The notes beneath the pieces were generated by a model. It made no database searches. It worked only from the letters and a program-made list of their open reading frames with translations, and was not told the origin of the DNA. DNA of 13,433 nt from an uncultured Hyphomicrobiales bacterium. GTDB taxonomy: Bacteria > Pseudomonadota > Alphaproteobacteria > Rhizobiales > Beijerinckiaceae. Location: the NCBI GenBank assembly GCA_903916165.1, contig CAIWVR010000190.1:1-13433 (forward strand), in the 5' to 3' direction. Shown here in pieces: positions 1 to 7,598 of the stretch. Each line of letters opens with the position of its first letter. The first letter of the stretch is position 1. Both the position numbers and the translations under genes were made by a program.

Positions 1-267
1 GATCGTCAGGCTCTCGATTTTATTCTGGCCCGAGAGGCTCTCGGGCGACCATTTTTTACCTCACCAGGCATTCCGCTCGACCGCGCTGATGCCCTGCGCA
101 AAGCGTTTTCTGCCGTGATGAGGGACCCTGCCTTGATTGCAGATGCGCAGGCACGCCAACTCGATATTGAGCTTGTCACGGGTCAGCAAATTGAAGACAT
201 CCTCCAACAGGCGTCAAAGGCACCGCCGCACGTCTTGGCGCGGGTCAAAGAGGCATTGGAACGCTGA
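1..267 (+). CDS. TTT/Bug-family solute receptor, C-terminal part
   Basis: This is the last 88 codons of a gene whose start lies outside the window; it ends with TGA at 265-267. The visible part reads GRPFFTSPGIPLDRADALRK, then a run of helices with LVTGQQIEDIL near the end. The same order appears in the two complete receptors at 4756-5811 (GRPLFSTPFTPRERIDALRR, later DPVSGEELQKIV) and 5823-6830 (GRPFVLAKQVPDEQLRILRK, later DPVSGEEAEEIV). It is therefore assigned as a third paralogue: a periplasmic substrate-binding protein of the tripartite tricarboxylate transporter (TctC/Bug) family, which captures small organic acids. The ligand is unknown. The N-terminal half with signal peptide and binding loops is not visible, so intactness cannot be judged. 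Confidence 0.8.
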   Translation, partial: DRQALDFILAREALGRPFFTSPGIPLDRADALRKAFSAVMRDPALIADAQARQLDIELVTGQQIEDILQQASKAPPHVLARVKEALER

Positions 268-559
268 TGATCCGCCACCGCGTGAACACAAAAGCCTGGC
301 GCGCAAGATTGCGACCTTATCCCGTTCCGCACCAGGTCCATTGCTTCCAGGCATAGGGCGGGACGAGAGCGCAAGGATTCCTTATGGCGGACCGCCAACC
401 TCGCGGAGCTTCCGGGCACCGATGGCGAGACATATGCCGTTCAACAGCGCAGCGATATTCCTTGCCTCAGGCCCGATCAAGGTGCGAGGTCCATGCGTCG
501 CCACGGTGCATTGACTGACCAGCGTGACGTCCTCCTGAGCCATCCTCATTTCAACATAT
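268..559. other. Convergent intergenic region, no clear gene
   Basis: This region lies between the end of the plus-strand receptor and the end of the minus-strand enoyl-CoA hydratase. No rho-independent terminator with a T-run was found. A short perfect palindrome (TGGCGG-A-CCGCCA, 385-397) is present but has almost no loop and no following T-run. The only candidate coding content is a 61-codon minus-strand ORF, listed separately. Confidence 0.5.
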
Positions 560-567
560 TCAGTCAA
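382..567 (-). CDS. Possible small hypothetical ORF (61 aa), doubtful
   Basis: A TTG-started frame overlaps the last codons of the enoyl-CoA hydratase gene and runs 61 codons to TAA. In-frame ATGs lie a few codons in. Its codons look compatible with coding (mostly G/C in third position, few rare codons), and it would be the fourth gene of the catabolic operon. There is no well-placed Shine-Dalgarno sequence and the protein matches no family I recognise. It could be a chance ORF, or the start of a decayed gene, since the region downstream stays non-coding until the convergent receptor. No function is proposed. Confidence 0.22.
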   Translation of the reverse strand: MTEYVEMRMAQEDVTLVSQCTVATHGPRTLIGPEARNIAALLNGICLAIGARKLREVGGPP

Positions 568-1375
568 ATTGTGCCTTGCGCCAGTCCAGCGCAGCTTTCA
601 GACCATCCCGTGCGCGCCGCTCGTCAAATTCCTTGCCGACTTCTGTGATGGTCGCATAAAGGGGCGCGCACACATCGAGCCCGGCGCTGAGTGCGGTCCG
701 AAAGCCCTGCGCCTCTGCGCCTCGTGAAATGGCCAGTTTGGCGGCGGCAAGTGCTTCTGGCGCAATCAACGTCATGCGACGCGCGAACTTCATCGTCTCT
801 TCTTGCAGGCTCGCTGTCGGAACGACACGGTTGACGATGCCAAGAGACAGCGCGGTTGCAGCATCTACCTTTTCGCCGAGATAAATCAGCTCTCTTGCAC
901 GCTTGTGGCCGATGACCAGCGGCATGATGAAGGCTGGGCCAACTTGCGACAAAAGTGCTTCGGGCTCACCAAAAATAGCATTGTCGGCCGCAATGGTCAC
1001 ATCGCAGAAAAGCGACAATTCGCAACCTCCGCCAAGCGCATGCCCCTGCACAGAAGCGATGACCGGCTTGCGCAAGGTCCAGGGCGTCATCAGCGTGCGC
1101 ATGCTGGTTGCAAGTCGCTCATGATATTTGAGTGCATCATGTTTCCAGGGCGACGGGCCCGCATGGCTGCCGCCAATATCAAATCCGACGCAAAAGGAGC
1201 GCCCGGCTGCATCCAGCACGATCACGGATGTCTCAGGATCGGCATCCGCCTCCTTCAGCACGCGTTCCAATTCGAGGCGCATGTCCATGCTGAGGGCATT
1301 CAGCTTGTCAGGCCGGTTGAGCGTGACGATACCGATCTTGCCCTCGGCGCGGCGCAATACGAGTTCTTCAGCCAT
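560..1375 (-). CDS. Enoyl-CoA hydratase/isomerase (crotonase) family protein
   Basis: This is a 271-residue crotonase-fold enzyme, the usual length for the family. Such enzymes hydrate or isomerise enoyl-CoA thioesters in the cytoplasm, and some members act as hydrolases or decarboxylases. The oxyanion-hole segments are visible as AGRSFCVGFDIGG (about residues 57-69) and ALGGGCELSLFCD (113-125). Both glutamates matching the catalytic pair of rat mitochondrial crotonase are present: E119 in GGGCEL and E139 in FGEPEAL. After E139 the usual glycine-rich GAGG stretch is replaced by QVGPAFIMP, so the exact reaction may differ from plain hydration. The start at 1375 was chosen for the AAGAGGG Shine-Dalgarno just upstream. 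In-frame ATGs at 1402 and 1435 would overlap the preceding acyl-CoA synthetase gene, which ends at 1392. It is the last clear gene of the operon that begins at 4557. Confidence 0.9.
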   Translation of the reverse strand: MAEELVLRRAEGKIGIVTLNRPDKLNALSMDMRLELERVLKEADADPETSVIVLDAAGRSFCVGFDIGGSHAGPSPWKHDALKYHERLATSMRTLMTPWTLRKPVIASVQGHALGGGCELSLFCDVTIAADNAIFGEPEALLSQVGPAFIMPLVIGHKRARELIYLGEKVDAATALSLGIVNRVVPTASLQEETMKFARRMTLIAPEALAAAKLAISRGAEAQGFRTALSAGLDVCAPLYATITEVGKEFDERRARDGLKAALDWRKAQFD

Positions 1376-1391
1376 TTTTCCCTCTTCGGAG

Positions 1392-3485
1392 TCACGATTC
1401 ATGAGCGTCGCGTGTAACGATGAGCGCATCGACAATCATGCAGCCGCGTCCCGCCTCTCGCACCTTGATCGGGTTAAGATCGATCTCGTTCAATTGGTCG
1501 CGGTTCGCCCAGGCGAATTTGGCCACCCGTTCGATGCAATCGACGAGCTGCAATCTGTCTGCAGCGGGCCGATTGCGATAGGCTCCAAGCAGGGCGGCCC
1601 CACGCACGGCGGCGATCATCTCCTGTGCCTCGCCTGCGCGCAGCGGCAGCATGCGAAGCGAGAAATCTTTCATCACCTCAATGCCAACGCCACCCATCCC
1701 GAAGGCGACGGACAGGCCAAAATCCGGGTCCCGCGATACGCCCACAAAAACCTCGATGCCATCGGGAACGAATTCCTGCACAAGCCATGAGTCCACAGGC
1801 GCTCCCAGCGCGCGTGCGACTTCAATCATGCGCGCCAGTGCCGCGGCGAGTTCCCCGTCATCTCGCAGTCCAACCGCAACCAGACCATGATCTGATTTGT
1901 GGGGAACTTCATCGGCCGCGATTTTCATCACCACAGGATAGCCGATCATATTCGCCGCTTCACATGCGCTCGCCAGATCGACGCAGAGGCACTCGCGTGG
2001 AATTGGCAGACCGGCAGTGACGAGGAGGCGCTTGGCGTCATGCTCATTGATGGTGCGGCCAGCGGGCAAGACTGTTATGGGGTCTTCAGCGAAGACAGGC
2101 GGCGGCGCGCGGTGCCACTCCATCAGACGCTGGATCGCACCCAGGCCCTGCCTTGCCCCGCCGACAACAGCCACGCCCGCATCGGCGAGATAACGCACCT
2201 GGCCCGTGTGCATGACACCGGGCCGCATGCTCATCAAAAAATGCGGCTTTTGGCTGTTTCGCGCGGCTTCCACAAGGATGCGCGCATAATCAAGCTCACG
2301 CCCTGCGCGGCCAAGCGGTTGGTCGTCAACAGAATCGCTGCTGCAGAAAACGATGACATCCGTCGCCTCATTCTCATCCAACACACGCAAAGAGATCGGC
2401 ATATTGCGGGATGCGTCGCCATTGCCCCATGCGTCCAGCGGGTTCCCGTCTCCCGTGATCGGGCCGACATCCGCTTCGATTCGTGCACGGCCCTCCGCCG
2501 CCAACGGAGCAAGCTCGATGCCGGAAGCGGTGGCAACATCCAGAATGAGTTCTGCCTGTCCGCCCGAAGTCGTCAGAACATTGAGGCCCCGCCCCCGCGG
2601 CCAACGTGCGCCTTGGCAAGCTGCAAGGATTTCCGTCATCTCGTCGAGGTCGGTGACTTCGATCGCGCGATGTGCGCGCAAGACCTCTGAAAAGACTCGC
2701 GACTCGCCCGCAAGCCCGCCGGTGTGCGATGTGATCGCGTGCTGCGTGCGCTCGCTCTTGCCAACCTTCAGGACAACAACTGGCTTGCCAGCACTGGCCG
2801 CACGATCGAGAGCCGCAACAAACATCTGGGGATCACGAATGCTTTCGATGAAAGCGGCTATCACGTTCGTTGCAGGATCCCCCGCAAAATAATCGATATA
2901 TTGCCCCAGATTGACGACCGCCTCATTGCCGGATGAGACGACGGCGCTGAATCCGAATCGCCGGAGATCGGCCAGCATCGTGCCAGCAATGGATCCGCTT
3001 TGGGACACAAGCGCCACATTGCCTGCGAGACCTTGCGCCGTACGAATGGTCTGTTTGAAACTTGTGCTTCGCGCGGACAGATTCAGGATGCCCATGCAAT
3101 TGGGACCGCAAAGTGCGATACCTGCTTCGCGGCAAATCGCGACGATCCGCTCCTGCAGCGCCTTGCCTTCTGCGCCCGTTTCCGAAAACCCGCTGTCATA
3201 GATCACCGCCGCACGAACGCCACGCGCTGCACATTGCTGTATCGCGTCGAGAACACCCGCACGGCCAATGCACAGCGCCGCCAGATCGGTGGCTACTGGC
3301 AGATCACCGATCGAAGCATAAGCTTTGTGCCCGAGCAAGTGCTCGAACTTCGGGTTCACGGGATAGACGCCGCCATCGAACCCGAAAACCGCGAGCCCTT
3401 CCAGGATCCAGCGTCCCAGGCCCGAGCGTTCGGAGGCACCGACCACCGCGATCGAGCGCGGTGCTATCAGTGGATGAAGGTCCAT
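1392..3485 (-). CDS. NDP-forming acyl-CoA synthetase (fused alpha-beta subunits)
   Basis: This 697-residue protein has the full fused architecture of the ADP-forming acetyl/acyl-CoA synthetase family, which makes an acyl-CoA from acid, CoA and a nucleoside triphosphate through a phosphohistidine. In order it shows: an N-terminal CoA-binding Rossmann domain (IAVVGASE, 12-19; NPKF, 44-47); succinyl-CoA-synthetase-like domains with GPNCMG (127-132), SQSGS (161-165), SSGNEAV (184-190) and the catalytic-histidine motif SHTGGLAG (253-260, H254); and a C-terminal ATP-grasp domain with GYPVVMK (515-521), the second conserved histidine in PHKSD (H529) and the acidic NEIDLNP (666-672). The start at 3485 lies 4 bases after the dioxygenase stop, and the motif IAPRSIAVVGASE then begins at the usual distance from the N-terminus. 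Upstream TTG 3518 and ATG 3503 have no better ribosome binding site, so translation is probably coupled. Downstream, the hydratase start lies 17 bases past this stop. The acid substrate cannot be deduced. Confidence 0.93.
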   Translation of the reverse strand: MDLHPLIAPRSIAVVGASERSGLGRWILEGLAVFGFDGGVYPVNPKFEHLLGHKAYASIGDLPVATDLAALCIGRAGVLDAIQQCAARGVRAAVIYDSGFSETGAEGKALQERIVAICREAGIALCGPNCMGILNLSARSTSFKQTIRTAQGLAGNVALVSQSGSIAGTMLADLRRFGFSAVVSSGNEAVVNLGQYIDYFAGDPATNVIAAFIESIRDPQMFVAALDRAASAGKPVVVLKVGKSERTQHAITSHTGGLAGESRVFSEVLRAHRAIEVTDLDEMTEILAACQGARWPRGRGLNVLTTSGGQAELILDVATASGIELAPLAAEGRARIEADVGPITGDGNPLDAWGNGDASRNMPISLRVLDENEATDVIVFCSSDSVDDQPLGRAGRELDYARILVEAARNSQKPHFLMSMRPGVMHTGQVRYLADAGVAVVGGARQGLGAIQRLMEWHRAPPPVFAEDPITVLPAGRTINEHDAKRLLVTAGLPIPRECLCVDLASACEAANMIGYPVVMKIAADEVPHKSDHGLVAVGLRDDGELAAALARMIEVARALGAPVDSWLVQEFVPDGIEVFVGVSRDPDFGLSVAFGMGGVGIEVMKDFSLRMLPLRAGEAQEMIAAVRGAALLGAYRNRPAADRLQLVDCIERVAKFAWANRDQLNEIDLNPIKVREAGRGCMIVDALIVTRDAHES

Positions 3486-3489
3486 TGCG

Positions 3490-4557
3490 TCAGGCGTGAA
3501 CATCGAGCGGGGCGACAAAGCTCACGCCTTGCATCAGGACGCCACGGCCTGAGCGCCCTTCCCGCTGCTCTCTGGGGATCTTTCGCCCATTCGGATCGCT
3601 GAGCCACAGCCGCAGGAGATGGCGCTTGCGCGCCTCGTCCGGCCAGTCCTGGTATTCCCGCCGCGTGTGCAAAGTGACGAAATTATTGAGAAACTGCACG
3701 TCGCCGGGCTCAAACCCGATATCGACGGCACATTCCTCTACGGTGTCGCGATAGAGATCGACAGCTTCTTTCTGCAAGGCCGAATAGGGCGGCACACCGG
3801 GCAAGCCCTGCGCCTTGTCGATCGCGGCCCCCGCACCTGTCGCACTGAAAAAACCGTCCGTGAATGAAAAGATCGGCTGCTTGAAATAAGGCGCCTCTCC
3901 CGGGTTCACTTCGCCCGTGCGCGAGCGGTAAAAATCTCCCGTGAGCGCCTCAACAAGATCGGGACGGACCTTTAGCATGCGATTGTAGACAGTCACCGAA
4001 CTCGCCACGCGGCTCTCGCCTCCCGCCTTGGCGGTCTTGAGACACAAAAGCCCCACATAGTCGCAGCCATCAGCATGAAACCGCATTTCTGCATTCGTCA
4101 GATAACCACGTGTATTCGGGTCGGAGTAATTTCCGCCAAGATCCTTCACATGCCCCAGGATATGACCAAACTTGTTCTGCGACATTGATTCTCCGAGATA
4201 GGAACCAAGTCCGAGATAACCAATGGCGCAGCCTTCGCGATCGAGCTCATCCACAGGGAAATTTCGCATCATGACGATACCCCGCCCGTCGAGAAGCTCA
4301 CGGCGCACATCGACCAGAACTTCGGCGAGGCTGTCGAGATGAAAATTGTCGCTGTCTACATCCTCGATCTTTTTGCCGGACCTGCGGAAACTGGCCACCG
4401 CGTCTTTCAACTCGCTGCGATCTGAATCGCTCAGCACGTATGACCAGGTAGAAACGTCAGCAAGTTCCATGGCGCTCCAGTCGGCTGGGTCAACAACAGG
4501 CTGCATGGGAACAGCATGAACGCGCTTCATCTCATGGAATGTTCTGAACCCTGTCAT
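3490..4557 (-). CDS. TauD/TfdA-family Fe(II)/2-oxoglutarate dioxygenase
   Basis: This 355-residue protein belongs to the TauD/TfdA (clavaminate-synthase-like) family of non-haem iron, 2-oxoglutarate-dependent oxygenases, which hydroxylate small substrates and often trigger C-S, C-O or C-N cleavage. The iron-binding triad is visible as HAD in RFHADGCDY (H161, D163) and the distal histidine in NNFVTLHTRREYQDWP (H297). An arginine cluster for 2-oxoglutarate follows in KRHLLRLWL (R312/R316). The N-terminal part contains ELLDGRGIVMMRNFP (87-101), typical of the family. The start at 4557 follows a good GGAGG Shine-Dalgarno; an earlier in-frame ATG at 4620 would run into the divergent promoter region. 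It is the first gene of the operon with the acyl-CoA synthetase and hydratase, and is divergent from the receptor pair. Substrate specificity (taurine, aryloxyacetate, carnitine-like or other) cannot be read from the motifs. Confidence 0.92.
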   Translation of the reverse strand: MTGFRTFHEMKRVHAVPMQPVVDPADWSAMELADVSTWSYVLSDSDRSELKDAVASFRRSGKKIEDVDSDNFHLDSLAEVLVDVRRELLDGRGIVMMRNFPVDELDREGCAIGYLGLGSYLGESMSQNKFGHILGHVKDLGGNYSDPNTRGYLTNAEMRFHADGCDYVGLLCLKTAKAGGESRVASSVTVYNRMLKVRPDLVEALTGDFYRSRTGEVNPGEAPYFKQPIFSFTDGFFSATGAGAAIDKAQGLPGVPPYSALQKEAVDLYRDTVEECAVDIGFEPGDVQFLNNFVTLHTRREYQDWPDEARKRHLLRLWLSDPNGRKIPREQREGRSGRGVLMQGVSFVAPLDVHA

Positions 4558-4755
4558 TGACCCGACCTCCGCCCCTGTCTCTTTTGTTACTTCATATTCT
4601 CGGACGCATTGAACCGCCAATCAAGAAGAAACCCATGCTCATCAGGGCTGGCGAGCTGAAAAATGCGCTTGCCGCGTCGCCTGCAATCGGCTTCCATACG
4701 GAAAGCCTAGCGGGAGCTGGTGCTCAATGCGGTCACGAACAAATTGGGGTTACTT
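4558..4755. promoter_or_regulatory. Divergent promoter region between catabolic operon and receptor genes
   Basis: These 198 bases separate two divergent transcription units and should hold both promoters. On the minus strand a Shine-Dalgarno GGAGG lies 8 bases before the dioxygenase ATG. On the plus strand a GGGG run precedes the receptor ATG at 4756. Candidate -35-like sequences (TTGATT on the minus strand near 4620, TTGCCG on the plus strand near 4670) lack convincing -10 partners at the right distance. No strong operator palindrome was seen. Shared control of both units is an inference from the layout only. Confidence 0.45.
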
Positions 4756-5811
4756 ATGGCGTGGACCAAGCATCCTGCGCGTATTTTAACCCTCTCCGTC
4801 TGGTTAGGTCTCGCAGTCTGCAGTCTTGGTGGCCGGGCTGAAGCTGCCGGACCTGCCGATTTTTATACCGGAAAATCGATAGATGTGATCGTCGGATATT
4901 CAGCCGGAGGCAGTTATGACGCCTATGCCCGGCTTGTTGGGAGATTTATCGGGTCGCATGTGCCAGGACAACCGCGCGTCATCATTCGGCAAATGGCAGG
5001 TGGGGGCAGCAGGATAGCTGCCAATCACGTGTTCAACGTCGCGCCCCGGGACGGCACTGTGCTGGCGACCGCCGATCAGGCCATGCCCGTACAACAGGCT
5101 GTCGGCGATCCCGACATCAAATTTGATACAAGCCAACTCAACTGGATTGGCAATCCGACGGCGGACAACAACCTTCTTGCCGTCTGGCACACAGCCAACA
5201 TTCGGACCCTTGATGACATTCGCGCCAGGGAAGTCGTGCTCGGCGCGACAGGCATCAACACATCATCGCAATATGCCCAGGCCCTGAACTCGATCGCAGG
5301 CACAAAATTCAAGATCGTGCTGGGCTATCCGGGCGCGTCCGAAATGGGTTTGGCCATGGAGAAGGGTGAGATCATGTCGCACACAGCGCCATGGGCGGCC
5401 TGGAAAGCGGCTCATCCCGACTGGATCCGAGACAAGAAGATCAACATCATTTTCCAGGTCGGGCTGCTGCGGTCACGAGAATTGCCGGACGTTCCGCTTC
5501 TCATGGACTATGCCAAAAATGATCTTGACCGCTCTGCTCTCCAGCTTTTCTCGGCTGCCGCCACGATCGGCCGCCCGCTTTTCTCGACGCCCTTCACACC
5601 ACGCGAGCGCATTGACGCCCTGCGCCGCGCGTTTGATGAAACTATGGAAGATCCAGAATTCCGGAAGGCCGCGCAGCAGAGCGGCATGGATATTGATCCG
5701 GTTTCAGGCGAGGAACTTCAAAAGATCGTCACGAAGATTGTTGCATCGCCGAAGGAAGTGTCCCAGCGGCTTTCATCCATCATCACCTTGCCGGATCAGC
5801 GAAAGAACTAA
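4756..5811 (+). CDS. TTT/Bug-family periplasmic solute receptor (first of tandem pair)
   Basis: This is a 351-residue secreted protein. The N-terminus (MAWTKHPAR, then a hydrophobic stretch to about residue 24) is a typical Sec signal peptide with probable cleavage after AEA at residue 30. The mature part begins with the family pattern FYTGK (36-40), VGYSAGGSYDAYAR (46-59), HVPGQP (68-73), MAGGGS (80-85) and APRDGT (96-101). Later come GYPGASE and, near the C-terminus, DPVSGEEL. These mark the tripartite tricarboxylate transporter receptor family (TctC/Bug), which binds carboxylates or other small organic ligands in the periplasm and normally hands them to a TctA/TctB membrane pair. The start at 4756 was preferred to ATG 4720 because it has a purine-rich upstream stretch and gives a clean signal peptide. 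No TctA or TctB gene is in the window. The second receptor begins 11 bases after its stop. Ligand unknown. Confidence 0.9.
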   Translation: MAWTKHPARILTLSVWLGLAVCSLGGRAEAAGPADFYTGKSIDVIVGYSAGGSYDAYARLVGRFIGSHVPGQPRVIIRQMAGGGSRIAANHVFNVAPRDGTVLATADQAMPVQQAVGDPDIKFDTSQLNWIGNPTADNNLLAVWHTANIRTLDDIRAREVVLGATGINTSSQYAQALNSIAGTKFKIVLGYPGASEMGLAMEKGEIMSHTAPWAAWKAAHPDWIRDKKINIIFQVGLLRSRELPDVPLLMDYAKNDLDRSALQLFSAAATIGRPLFSTPFTPRERIDALRRAFDETMEDPEFRKAAQQSGMDIDPVSGEELQKIVTKIVASPKEVSQRLSSIITLPDQRKN

Positions 5812-5822
5812 TTGGAGTAGCA

Positions 5823-6830
5823 ATGGGCGATTTCAGACACGAAGCGGCTTTTGTACTTGGCCTGCTGTCTTTTTCGGCAAGCTCGGCGCTCGCCGACGAT
5901 TTTTATCGCGGCAAGACCGTCAATATCGTTGTCGGTTATTCCGCAGGTGGCGGCTATGATCAATATGCGCGGACGATCGCGCGGCACCTGCCGCGGCACA
6001 TCCCTGGGCAACCCGTCATGATCGTGCAGAACCTGCCTGGCGCCGCGAGCCTTTTGGCGATCCGGCATGTGGAAAACAACGCGCCGCGGGATGGAACCAC
6101 GATTGCAATGTTCGATCCGGGCTTGATCACAGCCCATCTCGCATCGGACGGAACGCCGAAGCTTGACCTGACACAATTCCGCTGGATCGGCACGATGCTG
6201 CGCGATGTGCGCATTTGCTACGCTTGGGGTGCCACAGGCGTGCGGACGTGGGACGATCTCATGAAACGCAAGGAGTTCCTGATCGGGGCGACTGCACGGG
6301 GTGCCAATGCCTTTGTGAACGGCATCATCCTGCGTAAGGTGATGGACGCTCCCGTCCGCCAGATTGCAGGATATCCAGGCAGCAACGAGCAACGCATGGC
6401 AGTCGAGCGCGGCGAACTTGAAGGCAATTGCGCGTCATGGAGCGCCTTGCCGCCAGACTGGATGGCTGGCCATAAAGTCAATGTTTTCGCCCGTTTCTCG
6501 ACCAAGCGTCCGGCCGACATGCCGGAAGCGATCCCCTATATCGGCGACCTCACCAGCGATCCCCAGAAAAAGGAATTAATTTCAGTCCTCAATGCGCCAG
6601 GTGAACTCGGCCGGCCCTTCGTGCTGGCAAAACAGGTGCCTGACGAGCAGTTGAGGATTCTGCGCAAGGGCTTCGAAGCGACGCTGGTCGATGTGGCCTT
6701 TTTGGAGGAAATGAAGAAGCAGACGTTGCCGCTTGATCCTGTATCCGGCGAAGAGGCTGAAGAGATCGTTCGAAATATATATGCGACCAAACCCGCTATC
6801 CTCAAAACGGTGGTCGAAATTCTCGAATAG
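5823..6830 (+). CDS. TTT/Bug-family periplasmic solute receptor (second of tandem pair)
   Basis: This 335-residue paralogue of the preceding receptor has a short signal peptide ending SSALA (probable cleavage after residue 24). The mature protein starts DDFYRGK and continues with VGYSAGGGYDQYAR (37-50), HIPGQP (59-64), LPGAAS (71-76) and APRDGT (87-92); then GYPGSNE in the middle and DPVSGEEAEEIV near the C-terminus. A strong TTGGAG Shine-Dalgarno (5812-5817) sits 5 bases before the ATG, and only 11 bases separate it from the upstream receptor, so the two are co-transcribed. The pair has clearly diverged: the ligand-pocket region after APRDGT is different, suggesting different ligands or a non-interchangeable role. 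No membrane components of the transporter follow; a terminator-like hairpin does. Identity of the ligand is unknown. Confidence 0.9.
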   Translation: MGDFRHEAAFVLGLLSFSASSALADDFYRGKTVNIVVGYSAGGGYDQYARTIARHLPRHIPGQPVMIVQNLPGAASLLAIRHVENNAPRDGTTIAMFDPGLITAHLASDGTPKLDLTQFRWIGTMLRDVRICYAWGATGVRTWDDLMKRKEFLIGATARGANAFVNGIILRKVMDAPVRQIAGYPGSNEQRMAVERGELEGNCASWSALPPDWMAGHKVNVFARFSTKRPADMPEAIPYIGDLTSDPQKKELISVLNAPGELGRPFVLAKQVPDEQLRILRKGFEATLVDVAFLEEMKKQTLPLDPVSGEEAEEIVRNIYATKPAILKTVVEILE

Positions 6831-7598
6831 CGGTAAGGCAGATCGACTGGCTCCAGATGAGATGGAGACGGCCTGACCTGCCACTGCCTTTTTGCTCCGC
6901 ATGAATTCAGGGTCCGGACAGACCGAGGACGGACAGATGAAGCGCGCAAACGGGGGTGTCGGAGGCGGCGCTTTATCATTGGGGGGGCGCAGTATGGCGG
7001 GATGGACGTATCCGACGCCATACACCCTGATCAGCGAGTTTGCTCCCGTCAAGACCATCGCAGCCGTGGATGGATCAACCCGCGAATAGGCTGTCACAGC
7101 TGGATATTTTGCCGATTGGTGAAACATCTGCGCGCGTCTATTCATGGATCCGCCAGCAGGGATGAAAGGTATCCCTTCTGCTGCAAGGAAGCCGATGGTT
7201 TCGCTGCCCCCACCGCATCGTCGTCGTCGTCAGACGTCGCTGCGAGGGATGCGGCCACCAAGGCTTGCGGGAGATTCACAAAATGCCCGCGCAAGCGAAG
7301 CCGCTCCAAACCATGGAGCCAGGCCGAAGGCTGTGCAACGCGGCTTTTTTTGCAAGCGAACGGTCTGGATTGGCTGGCGATGGCACCCAAGGCCAAAGCC
7401 CGTCAGACCATTCTGTTGAGGGAGCAAATAGCGGTCAGCGTGCTGCGATATTGTTTACCCTCGGAGCCCATGACATGACGCTCCGCTATCGGACGGCGAA
7501 CGAAGAGAGAAATCCGCGTGAGGATGATCAGCGGTTGATCCAAAAGACCGAGCCGTCGACCTGCTCACGCCTGACGGCACCCCAATTGGATCAGACCA
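6831..7598. other. Convergent 768-base gap without a recognisable gene
   Basis: This stretch lies between the convergent receptor and RND operons. Several frames of 65-190 codons are open, but all read like non-coding or antisense sequence: they are rich in Pro, Ser, Arg, Cys and Trp, lack ribosome binding sites, and show no domain I recognise. Beyond the terminator-like structure at its left end it carries a poly-G run (about 6981-6987), a short CGTCGT-type repeat near 7220, and at the right end a small inverted/direct repeat cluster (7527-7605). No transposase remnant or RNA gene could be identified. It may be decayed coding sequence or plain spacer. Confidence 0.5.
6835..6893 (+). terminator. 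Terminator-like structure after receptor pair
   Basis: AAGGCAG (6835-6841) can pair with CTGCCTT (6884-6890), which runs directly into TTTTT (6889-6893). A smaller stem CTCCA (6851-6855) / TGGAG (6863-6867) lies inside. The position, starting 5 bases after the receptor stop codon, and the terminal T-run suit a factor-independent terminator. The long distance between the outer arms makes it weaker than a classic hairpin. Confidence 0.45.

Noticed and set aside
385..397. Palindrome TGGCGG-A-CCGCCA between convergent genes as a terminator
   Set aside because: It has almost no loop and no T-run on either side; likely chance in GC-rich sequence.
803..1417. Plus-strand open frame of 204 codons over the hydratase gene
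   Set aside because: It is antisense to the enoyl-CoA hydratase, whose oxyanion-hole and catalytic glutamate motifs are intact; there is no domain in the antisense frame.
1376..1435. Longer N-terminus for the enoyl-CoA hydratase (starts at 1402 or 1435)
   Set aside because: These starts overlap the acyl-CoA synthetase gene and add residues not typical of the family, while ATG 1375 has a clear Shine-Dalgarno.
1899..2690. Long plus-strand open frame (263 codons) inside the acyl-CoA synthetase region
   Set aside because: It is antisense to a protein with complete family motifs on the minus strand, lacks recognisable domains, and has an Arg/His/Ala-rich composition typical of shadow frames in GC-rich genes.
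6582..7145. Minus-strand frame of 187 codons running from the gap into the second receptor gene
   Set aside because: More than a third of it is antisense to the receptor, and the rest is Pro/Ser-rich with no ribosome binding site or known domain.
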